A DNA stretch of 11,132 bases, taken from positions 1 through 11,132 of the forward strand of contig CALGLS010000561.1 in NCBI GenBank assembly GCA_937959375.1. The letters run 5' to 3'. This stretch comes from an uncultured Saprospiraceae bacterium (GTDB taxonomy: Bacteria > Bacteroidota > Bacteroidia > Chitinophagales > Saprospiraceae). Position numbers and translations under genes: made by a program. Positions 6,369-11,132 of this stretch are shown one piece after another. How positions within the stretch are numbered: position 1 is the stretch's first letter; every line of letters begins with the position of its first letter. The notes under the pieces are model-generated. The model had not been told where the DNA came from. It ran no database searches and was given only the letters and a program-made list of their open reading frames with translations.

Positions 6369-6395
6369 AAAAATAGCGAACCAAATGCTATTTTT
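6369..6395. terminator. Hairpin with T-tail, possible terminator
   Basis: A 9-bp perfect stem pairs AAAAATAGC (6369-6377) with GCTATTTTT (6387-6395) around a 9-nt loop. The stem itself supplies A- and T-runs on both strands, so it could act in either direction. It is about 300 bp after the permease stop, which is far for its terminator. Confidence 0.4.
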
Positions 6396-6518
6396 GTCAT
6401 CCCGACAATTACAGAATCAGATTACAATAGCTACTCTGGTTATTTCGCAAGTCAGAATTGTATTAAGGGAAGCTCACACAGCAGGTTTTTTTGAGACAAA
6501 GACCATTTACAGACTTAA

Positions 6519-6677
6519 TATACTGTAACATAAATTTCTTTAATTTTTGAATGCTTTTTTTTCGCGATTGCTTCATCAAATTTTTCTCAAATAGCTAAGG
6601 CTATTCTTAAAACATTTGATTTCACACGCACAAAAAATAATCTATTCAAAATCTTAAATAACTTATGTTACAGTGTA
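6519..6677. mobile_element. MITE-like 159-bp palindromic element with CTTAA direct repeats
   Basis: The terminal inverted repeats are 15 bp (6519-6533 and 6663-6677), with one G-T pair; 12 bp are perfect (ACTGTAACATAA). Inner arms share the same centre, about 6598: ATCAAAT / ATTTGAT (6575-6581, 6614-6620) and AATAGC / GCTATT (6590-6595, 6600-6605). The sequence between them also pairs imperfectly. The 5-bp direct repeat CTTAA lies exactly outside both ends (6514-6518 and 6678-6682), as a target-site duplication would. It has no coding capacity. It ends about 30 bp before the TTG start of the next gene, so it may carry or disturb that gene's promoter. It could instead be a structured RNA; only one copy is present in the window. 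Confidence 0.6.
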
Positions 6678-6706
6678 CTTAAAAATTATCTGGAAAATTT
6701 TATCAT

Positions 6707-7471
6707 TTGCAGATTAGAATCGATTGGATAATAAATCAGTTGGTACTGAAAGTAGTAACCGCCTTACAGCGTATACTTTATATTTTTCTATTGTTACCAA
6801 CTCGTTTGTATCGCTTTGCGAAGCATATCTATCGCGGATTGCTTTCATTGCGTCAGCCCCAACGGTTTTGGTGGCAGGCTGATGCAGGGGCAGGTTTTCT
6901 GATAAATGCTTATTGGTGGCTGATTGGTTTGTTGATTTATGCATTAGAGTGTTTTGGGATTGGAGAGATTTATGAAATACTGACAGACTTTTTCAAATAC
7001 AATACAAGACCATTAACCGAAAAAGAAATAAAGGTAGCTCGCTACATTTATGGAGATTCCATTAATTATAAACGGGTACGCATCGATGAATTATCGATCG
7101 TAGGCCCAAAGCAACATCGTTTTTGCTACGTAAGTTTTTACCTGATTAATAGTTGGGGACCCATGCAAACAAGCACATTTATACACGAATTGATGCATGT
7201 TTGGCAATATGATAAGATGGGGGCCCGATACATGGTTCAAGCTCTACGAGGACAGTATTCAGCGATGGGCTATAATTACGGCGGCGTTTCAGCGCTTAAA
7301 GAACAACTCAAGCAAGGCAATGGCCTTCGAGATTTCAATCTGGAACAACAGGCAGACATCGTAAGTGATTATTATCGGATTATGGCGGGTTACAAGCCTC
7401 ATTGGGGCCACGGAACGCAAGATGATCTTCATGTTTACGAAAAGTTCATTGAAAATTTGGATAAAAATTAA
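6707..7471 (+). CDS. Membrane-anchored HExxH metalloprotease-like protein of unknown role
   Basis: The protein has 254 residues. TTG at 6707 is the likely start: an in-frame stop lies at 6680, no ATG lies between, and the next in-frame Met comes only at residue 153. A hydrophobic N-terminal region (about 14-31) and a probable membrane helix (about 65-85) precede a soluble domain. That domain contains YIYGDSINYKRVRI (113-126) and HELMHVWQY (160-168), a zinc HExxH motif with His160, Glu161 and His164. NLEQQAD (211-217) offers Glu213 as a possible third ligand. The layout resembles the small 'vgr-related' HEMTHVWQ proteins and DUF4157-like predicted metallopeptidases, most of them uncharacterised. 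Activity and substrate are unknown. Neighbours give no clue; it seems to be transcribed alone, directly behind the MITE-like palindrome. Confidence 0.75.
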   Translation: MQIRIDWIINQLVLKVVTALQRILYIFLLLPTRLYRFAKHIYRGLLSLRQPQRFWWQADAGAGFLINAYWWLIGLLIYALECFGIGEIYEILTDFFKYNTRPLTEKEIKVARYIYGDSINYKRVRIDELSIVGPKQHRFCYVSFYLINSWGPMQTSTFIHELMHVWQYDKMGARYMVQALRGQYSAMGYNYGGVSALKEQLKQGNGLRDFNLEQQADIVSDYYRIMAGYKPHWGHGTQDDLHVYEKFIENLDKN

Positions 7472-7477
7472 GAGAGA

Positions 7478-7590
7478 AGAGACCGCTACGCTGTCAGATC
7501 ACTTTGTTGTCAGACCAGTCGGTAGAGCCTCCTTGAGAGATCGCTTTACTTGCCTTTGCTGGCAGGAAAGCTGAGAGACTTCTCCACTAA
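7478..7590. repeat. Degenerate tandem repeat, two units of about 59 bp
   Basis: The first unit begins AGAGACCGCTACGCTGTCAG and the second, 59 bp on, begins AGAGATCGCTTTACTTGCC. They share a later TTTG-(T/C)TG-N-CAG block and an AG-rich end. The first unit also contains GTCAGA twice. Similarity is partial (by eye) and was not scored. Confidence 0.4.
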
Positions 7591-7681
7591 CGCGGATTTT
7601 TTATGGTGGCCTTTACGGCTTTAGGAAAGTCTGAGCATTTGACTGTAGACAAAGGCAGGTGTAAGGGTCTAAATTTGAGTA

Positions 7682-7697
7682 AGCCCCATGCGGGGTT
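7682..7697. repeat. Small hairpin AGCCCC-ATGC-GGGGTT
   Basis: A 6-bp stem (7682-7687 with 7692-7697, one G-T pair) encloses a tetraloop. No T-run follows on either strand, so it is not called a terminator. Confidence 0.4.
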
Positions 7698-7781
7698 AAG
7701 CAATATAAATTGTAGATTTGTGCGTACTAAATTAAAGCTGATTTAAGTTATCTTCTCAAAGCGAATAGAAGCTTAAGGAAC

Positions 7782-7789
7782 TAATTTTG
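7782..7789 (+). promoter_or_regulatory. Candidate -7 element for the corA-like gene
   Basis: TAATTTTG is a perfect TAnnTTTG. A transcription start near 7796 would give a leader of about 20 nt to the ATG at 7816. No clear -33 TTG is present. Confidence 0.4.
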
Positions 7790-7815
7790 ATCAACTACGC
7801 TAAAAGATTCCAGTT

Positions 7816-8772
7816 ATGATTCGATATTACGCGAAAAAGAGTGGGCAACTTGTAGAGTTAGAGAAGACGGAGCCTTCTTGCTGGATTAATATTTCACCAC
7901 CATTCTCCCAAGAGGAGTTGAATGCGGTGTCTCGTCAGTTTGGACTTCCTTTAGACTTCTTGATTGATTCTCTTGATATTGATGAGCGTTCTCGATACGA
8001 GCGTGAAGAAGACTTTCGTCTCATCGTTGTGAACACACCCATTTTAAATTCATCAAATCAAGATAACGAAGCAATCTATATCACCGTTCCTATTGGTATC
8101 ATACTGACTCCAGACAATATTATCACCATTACTTCGCATGATAATCCTGTTCTAAAACTTTTTCTAGATAACAAGGTCAAGAACTTTAAGCCTTCAGATG
8201 AAAATCTGTTTGTGATTCAGATTCTGGAACAAAACGTATATCGTTTTCTAGGTTGTCTAAAAAGCCTCAACCACAAGCGTAATGTGGTGGAACGTGAGTT
8301 GTACAACTCAAGTCGAAATCAGGATTTACGTTCATTGCTCAACATTGAAAAAAGTTTGGTTTACTTCGTGAATACCCTGAGTTCTAACGAATTGCTAAAA
8401 ATGAAGATGAAACGATCTGACTTTTTAGGGATAAGGGAAGACGAAGATAAAACGGACCTCTTTGAAGATATTTTAATTGATAACTCTCAGGCACTTGAAA
8501 TGGCCAACGTTTACACAAATATCCTTAACGGAACCATGGAGGCCTATGCTAGTATTATTTCTAATAATCTGAACGTAGTGATCCAGCGGCTCACGTTAGT
8601 TACCATTATTTTGATGGTTCCCACTCTGGTTGCAAGCTTTTTCGGGATGAACGTACCAGTGCCTTTCAAGACTGAGAGTGGAAGTACCGCTTCTTTTTTC
8701 TACATCATTATCTTTTCGATTGTGATTAGTCTTCTATTGGCGCTTTGGTTTCGACGCAAGCGACTTTTTTAG
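7816..8772 (+). CDS. corA: CorA-family magnesium/cobalt transporter
   Basis: The protein has 318 residues, a normal length for CorA. A large N-terminal cytoplasmic domain (about 1-250) contains SCWINISPPFSQEEL near the start, a mixed alpha/beta region, and long helices (about 140-250) that form the funnel stalk in known structures. Two C-terminal membrane helices follow (about 258-277 and 292-311). The first ends in the signature GMN (277-279, in FFGMNVPVP), the selectivity-filter motif of the family. The protein ends with the basic tail WFRRKRLF, as expected at the cytoplasmic side. It probably works as a homopentamer taking up Mg2+ (or Co2+/Ni2+); the exact ion cannot be read from the sequence, and a ZntB-like role is a less likely alternative. 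It stands alone, with its own candidate promoter. Confidence 0.92.
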   Translation: MIRYYAKKSGQLVELEKTEPSCWINISPPFSQEELNAVSRQFGLPLDFLIDSLDIDERSRYEREEDFRLIVVNTPILNSSNQDNEAIYITVPIGIILTPDNIITITSHDNPVLKLFLDNKVKNFKPSDENLFVIQILEQNVYRFLGCLKSLNHKRNVVERELYNSSRNQDLRSLLNIEKSLVYFVNTLSSNELLKMKMKRSDFLGIREDEDKTDLFEDILIDNSQALEMANVYTNILNGTMEAYASIISNNLNVVIQRLTLVTIILMVPTLVASFFGMNVPVPFKTESGSTASFFYIIIFSIVISLLLALWFRRKRLF

Positions 8773-8790
8773 AAGGGGAGGGGAACGGAA

Positions 8791-8820
8791 ATTCAATTTC
8801 AATTTCAAGCTCAAACTCAG
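8791..8820. repeat. Hexamer tandem repeat NNTCAA x5
   Basis: Five consecutive hexamers read ATTCAA, TTTCAA, TTTCAA, GCTCAA and ACTCAG. They begin 18 bp after the corA stop. Confidence 0.6.
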
Positions 8821-8870
8821 TTTAACACAGAGCGCGGTTGGTTGAAGGAATTGAATTTGGCCTGACCGGA

Positions 8871-8913
8871 CAGGACTGTTAAGTTCTGCTGAAATTTGCT
8901 GACGACAGTCCTG
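8871..8913. repeat. Inverted repeat CAGGACTGT / ACAGTCCTG
   Basis: A 9-bp perfect stem (8871-8879 with 8905-8913) with a 25-nt loop, about 100 bp after corA. There is no T-run. The overlapping TGTTAAGTTCT (8877-8887) has an 11-bp exact inverted copy at 9009-9019. TGACCGGA occurs twice in direct orientation (8863 and 9028). Confidence 0.55.
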
Positions 8914-9097
8914 AGACAAAATTAAAGTCAAAATCAAAATTTCGCTCAGTACGCGGGTTTTAATTTGCTCAATCAACTAAGTTTTTAATACGAATCTTAG
9001 TCAAAATTAGAACTTAACAAACCTGCTTGACCGGATAGCTTTGAGATTTATTTTAAGTTTGAATTTTAAAACGTTTTTGAAATGCTATTCGATCTCT

Positions 9098-9183
9098 AAG
9101 GTTTCAAAGATTTAAGTTGAAGGACACTAAATTCGCGAACCGCACGATTGAGGGGCCTTCAAGCCTTTTTTCCTTCGAACCTT
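9098..9183. repeat. Repeat C: degenerate CCTTCAAACCTT pair
   Basis: CCTTCAAGCCTT (9156-9167) and CCTTCGAACCTT (9172-9183) are single-mismatch copies of the 12-mer and again exactly 16 bp apart. On the left, TTGAAGG (9117-9123) pairs with CCTTCAA (9156-9162), and AAGGTTTCAAAG (9098-9109) is a further relative. Confidence 0.7.
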
Positions 9184-9258
9184 CACTTCGCAACATTTGT
9201 CAGTAAAATCGCACAGATTCTCATCAGTATTTCACTTATTTGCTTATAGTTCTGATAG

Positions 9259-9489
9259 TTTTCCACAAATAGTTATCCACAATGTGGAAAATATGCTAAC
9301 AATACGATAGTACTGATTATCAATGGTTTAAGTAAGTTATCAACATCCTGTTAGTAATTTCTACGTGTTAATTTTAAATAAATAGCTATTTTTATGACAC
9401 AATGGGAAGCTAATAGAGTGAAACACTATAAACTCCTCTATTTTTATCCACTTTTGCACTCAAAAATTAAGAAGGGAATCTTTTCAACA
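9259..9489. other. DnaA-box cluster, candidate oriC or DnaA-regulated nrdB upstream region
   Basis: Three DnaA-box-like 9-mers are packed in 33 bp: TTTTCCACA (9259-9267), perfect TTATCCACA (9273-9281) and TGTGGAAAA (9283-9291, complement of TTTTCCACA). Further relatives are TTATCAACA (9337-9345), TTATCCACT (9444-9452) and TTTTCAACA (9481-9489). An AT-rich stretch with the palindrome AAATAGCTATTT (9380-9391) lies among them. In E. coli both oriC and the nrdAB promoter carry DnaA boxes, so either reading fits. No dnaA gene is in the window. Confidence 0.45.
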
Positions 9490-9501
9490 ATCTTAATTTT
9501 T
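9462..9501. terminator. Perfect A/T-rich hairpin, terminator-like
   Basis: An 11-bp perfect stem (AAAAATTAAGA at 9462-9472 with TCTTAATTTTT at 9491-9501) has an 18-nt loop. The stem ends in T5 on the plus strand and, by symmetry, also on the minus strand. No gene ends nearby, so it may belong to an unrecognised short transcript. Its loop contains the DnaA-like TTTTCAACA. Confidence 0.4.
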
Positions 9502-9515
9502 ACCAAAACAGACTA

Positions 9516-9542
9516 GATTTAATGAGCTTCGGCTTTTAAATC
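9516..9542 (+). other. RNA-like hairpin with C(UUCG)G tetraloop
   Basis: GATTTAA (9516-9522) pairs with TTAAATC (9536-9542). After one bulged T, the stem continues G-T, A-T, G-C and C-G (9524-9527 with 9532-9535) and closes on TTCG. In plus-strand RNA this is the exceptionally stable C(UUCG)G loop. It could be part of a long nrdB leader or of a small RNA. Confidence 0.45.
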
Positions 9543-9690
9543 GATTCTTTACGCTTTATTTGAGAACTACATTCATGTGTCAACAGATTCGTCTGTTTTC
9601 ACCTAATGAGGTAAAGAAATTTTTTATTCTGAGAATGAAAGGGCAGAGCCTGATCATCAAAACTCTGAATGAAAACGAAAAAACGATGGA

Positions 9691-9723
9691 CGTAAATTCC
9701 TTTACGCCCCTGTCTGTAGACAG
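9691..9723. repeat. Two adjacent short palindromes before nrdB
   Basis: CGTAAA-TTCC-TTTACG (9691-9706) is followed 3 bp later by CTGTCT-GT-AGACAG (9710-9723). They lie about 90 bp before the nrdB start and could be regulator-binding dyads or leader structure. Confidence 0.45.
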
Positions 9724-9808
9724 TTCTATCGTCTTTCCATTTCCATTCTGTGTTTCGATTTTTCATGTTTTGTGCCACATTGTTTAATGTCTTTAAACTG
9801 ATAATAGT

Positions 9809-10783
9809 ATGACAAAGGTTGTTGAACCTATTTTGCAAGAGAATCCTAACCGATTCGTTTTGTTCCCCATCCAGCATGATGACATCTGGGCCTGGTACAA
9901 GAAGTCCGAAGCAAGTATTTGGACGGCTGAAGAAATTGACTTAAGTGAAGACTTAAGAGATTGGGAAAAGCTAACAGATGGTGAACGTCATTTCATAAAA
10001 CACGTACTAGCTTTTTTCGCTGCAAGTGACGGTATTGTAAATGAAAATTTGGCCGAGAACTTTGTAAGCGAAGTACAATATACAGAAGCGAAATTCTTCT
10101 ATGGATTTCAAATCATGATGGAAAATATCCATTCTGAAACTTACTCCCTTCTTATAGACACTTACATTAAAGATGATAAAGAAAAGGATATGCTTTTCAA
10201 TGCGATCGAAACCCTCGATTGCGTAAAGAAAAAAGCAGACTGGGCACTACGTTGGATTGACAACGGAAGCTTTGCTGAACGCTTAATCGCATTTGCAGCA
10301 GTCGAAGGTATCTTTTTCTCTGGTTCATTTTGCGCCATTTTTTGGTTGAAAAAGCGAGGCCTTATGCCAGGTTTGACTTTTTCAAATGAACTGATTTCAA
10401 GAGACGAAGGCATGCACTGCGATTTCGCCTGCGATATTTACAACAATCACATTGTCAACAAACTTGATAAAAGTGTGATTCAGACTGTTATAGCTGATGC
10501 TGTAAAAATCGAACAAGAATTTGTAACTGACTCTATTCCAGTTAAACTAATTGGAATGAACTCTGAAATGATGTGCCAGTACATCGAATTTGTTGCCGAT
10601 AGATTGTTAGAATCACTTGGTAACAAGAAAATTTACAACGTAGAAAATCCATTCCCTTGGATGGATATGATTTCTTTACAAGGTAAAACGAACTTCTTTG
10701 AAAAACGTGTCGGTGATTACCAGAAGTCTGGTGTCATGACGGATCGTGACAAACAAGTTTTTAAACTTGACGAAGATTTTTAG
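9809..10783 (+). CDS. nrdB: Class Ia ribonucleotide reductase, small (beta) subunit
   Basis: The protein has 324 residues. It supplies the di-iron/tyrosyl-radical cofactor with which the NrdA subunit reduces ribonucleoside diphosphates to deoxy forms. All expected iron ligands are visible: Asp44 (AEEIDL), Glu105 and His108 (ENIHSETY), Glu166 (VEGIFFSG), Glu200 and His203 (SRDEGMHCDFAC). The radical Tyr is Tyr112, four residues after His108, as in mouse R2, so this is the radical-Tyr class Ia form of eukaryote-like type. The acidic C-terminal tail FKLDEDF is the expected NrdA-docking peptide. The ATG at 9809 gives the normal N-terminus, with WTAEEIDL near residue 38. It is followed by its own terminator, so nrdA is not in the same transcript unless read-through occurs. 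The long upstream spacer with DnaA boxes and hairpins may hold its control region. Confidence 0.97.
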   Translation: MTKVVEPILQENPNRFVLFPIQHDDIWAWYKKSEASIWTAEEIDLSEDLRDWEKLTDGERHFIKHVLAFFAASDGIVNENLAENFVSEVQYTEAKFFYGFQIMMENIHSETYSLLIDTYIKDDKEKDMLFNAIETLDCVKKKADWALRWIDNGSFAERLIAFAAVEGIFFSGSFCAIFWLKKRGLMPGLTFSNELISRDEGMHCDFACDIYNNHIVNKLDKSVIQTVIADAVKIEQEFVTDSIPVKLIGMNSEMMCQYIEFVADRLLESLGNKKIYNVENPFPWMDMISLQGKTNFFEKRVGDYQKSGVMTDRDKQVFKLDEDF

Positions 10784-10793
10784 ACAGCAAAAA

Positions 10794-10831
10794 AATAACC
10801 TGTCTTTGTTGAAGAGTAGAGGCAGGTTATT
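10794..10831. terminator. nrdB intrinsic terminator
   Basis: A 12-bp stem (10794-10805 with 10820-10831, one G-T pair) starts 10 bp after the nrdB stop. It has a 14-nt loop and is followed by CTTTGTTT. An A-run before it gives T's on the minus strand, so it may act in both directions. Confidence 0.85.
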
Positions 10832-10905
10832 CTTTGTTTAACAGCAATCCCCCCTGAGAAACATTAGTTAGGTGCATTTTGCTTTGAATAAAAGTGAAGG
10901 CGAAT

Positions 10906-10929
10906 TTGAATGCATTCAATTCATTGAAT
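10906..10929. repeat. Overlapping palindromes around ATTCAAT
   Basis: TTGAATGCATTCAA (10906-10919) is a perfect 14-bp palindrome. It overlaps ATTCAAT-TC-ATTGAAT (10914-10929). They may be protein-binding dyads; there is no direct evidence. Confidence 0.45.
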
Positions 10930-11028
10930 TTGATGTGAATTAAAAAATAAATTTGCTGCGCTGAGTTAGAAAAAGAATAAGAGCATGTTATAAATTTAGT
11001 TTCCTATGAAAATCAAGAGTTTATGGTT

Positions 11029-11060
11029 CTCGCTAACAATTTTTTAATGAGTTTAGCGAG
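11029..11060. repeat. Hairpin CTCGCTAA / TTAGCGAG
   Basis: An 8-bp perfect stem (11029-11036 with 11053-11060) with a 16-nt T-rich loop. It lies just upstream of the promoter-like sequence at 11078, so it might be an operator or a second terminator. Confidence 0.45.
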
Positions 11061-11077
11061 CTAACTGAATTCTAAAA

Positions 11078-11108
11078 TTGGACGCGAGGTTCATAAAACA
11101 TTGATTTG
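11078..11108 (+). promoter_or_regulatory. Candidate promoter for a gene starting at the window end
   Basis: TTG (11078-11080) is followed after 20 bp by TTGATTTG (11101-11108), a 7/8 match to TAnnTTTG. The predicted start near 11115 is about 15 nt before the ATG at 11130-11132, the last three bases of the window. The identity of that gene cannot be seen. Confidence 0.4.
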
Positions 11109-11132
11109 CAATTAAATGGAAATTTAAACATG

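Larger units (their letters stand above)
6073..6706. other. Gene-free spacer with repeat B, a DnaA-box match and a MITE-like palindrome
   Basis: This 634-bp AT-rich spacer contains repeat B, a perfect DnaA-box match (6351-6359), a hairpin (6369-6395) and a 159-bp palindromic element (6519-6677). I see no coding ORF and no RNA gene that I recognise in the rest. Confidence 0.7.
7472..7815. other. Gene-free spacer with degenerate tandem repeat and GC-rich hairpin
   Basis: This stretch holds two imperfect copies of a roughly 59-bp unit (7478-7590), a short hairpin (7682-7697) and the candidate corA promoter. Base composition at 7475-7620 is more GC-rich than other spacers. No supported gene. Confidence 0.65.
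8773..9808. other. Long repeat-rich spacer before nrdB
   Basis: This 1036-bp spacer holds hexamer repeats (8791-8820), inverted repeats (8871-9019), repeat C (9098-9183), a DnaA-box cluster (9259-9489), two hairpins (9462-9542) and short palindromes (9691-9723). The ORFs crossing it have no coding character that I can support. Confidence 0.75.
10784..11132. other. Spacer after nrdB
   Basis: This stretch contains the nrdB terminator, overlapping palindromes (10906-10929), a hairpin (11029-11060) and a promoter-like sequence close to the window end. I see no supported gene before the terminal ATG. Confidence 0.65.

Noticed and set aside
7365..7574. 69-codon ORF overlapping the end of the HExxH gene
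   Set aside because: Different frame over a supported gene and then a repeat region; no coding character.
9036..9043. TAGCTTTG as a promoter
   Set aside because: A perfect -7 match but no TTG at a suitable distance and no gene for more than 700 bp.
9397..9430. ACAC-containing sequences as NrdR boxes before nrdB
   Set aside because: Only half-site similarity (ACACTATA at 9423) without the palindromic second half, and the spacing does not fit the usual box pair.
9560..9787. 75-codon ORF before nrdB
   Set aside because: Odd composition with no motif, overlaps two palindromes, and begins without a promoter that I can point to; it looks like chance in the leader region.
9599..9877. 92-codon minus-strand ORF overlapping the nrdB start
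   Set aside because: Runs into the clear nrdB gene on the other strand; a shadow frame.

Overview
The window looks like the chromosome of an AT-rich Bacteroidota, most likely Flavobacteriales. The reasons are: promoters of the TAnnTTTG (-7) / TTG (-33) type; no Shine-Dalgarno sequences in front of the starts; a BlaI / M56-peptidase pair with TACGA-N6-TCGTA operators; and the sequence style of the LolC/E-like permease, TyrRS and class Ia NrdB. I could run no similarity search, so family calls rest on recognised motifs.

Layout. (1) 1-938, minus strand: an M56 (BlaR1/MecR1-like) membrane sensor, cut by the window edge, and upstream of it its BlaI/MecI-type repressor. Three palindromic operators lie directly in front (943-1016). 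(2) 1099-1966: a doubtful 46-codon ORF on the minus strand and, divergent from it, a DsbA-like thiol-disulfide protein (COG3531 style) with an added lipoprotein signal. A strong, probably bidirectional hairpin terminator follows. (3) 2094-2657, minus: a NUMOD4/HNH/helix-turn-helix protein of homing-endonuclease type. (4) 3209-4480, minus: tyrosyl-tRNA synthetase with a clear promoter and terminator, and an unusual TIGN sequence in place of the HIGH signature. (5) 4702-6072, plus: a LolC/E-FtsX type permease starting at TTG. (6) 6707-7471, plus: a membrane-anchored HExxH protein, also starting at TTG. (7) 7816-8772, plus: a CorA-family metal transporter. (8) 9809-10783, plus: class Ia ribonucleotide reductase small subunit, followed by a terminator. 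The last three bases of the window are an ATG behind a promoter-like sequence, possibly the start of the next gene.

The genes are mostly single-gene housekeeping units with long spacers; only the blaI/M56 pair is an obvious operon. The spacers hold the most unusual material. A 12-mer, CCTTCAAACCTT, occurs as pairs exactly 16 bp apart at three places (4600, 6122, 9156), with inverted copies to the left. A 159-bp near-perfectly concentric palindrome (6519-6677) is flanked by a 5-bp direct repeat, CTTAA, like a MITE. A cluster of DnaA-box-like 9-mers (9259-9291, with outliers to 9489) lies upstream of nrdB and is a candidate for a replication origin or for DnaA control of nrdB. I found no tRNA, rRNA, CRISPR array or recognisable transposase, and no gene set that I would call a new defence or biosynthetic system.
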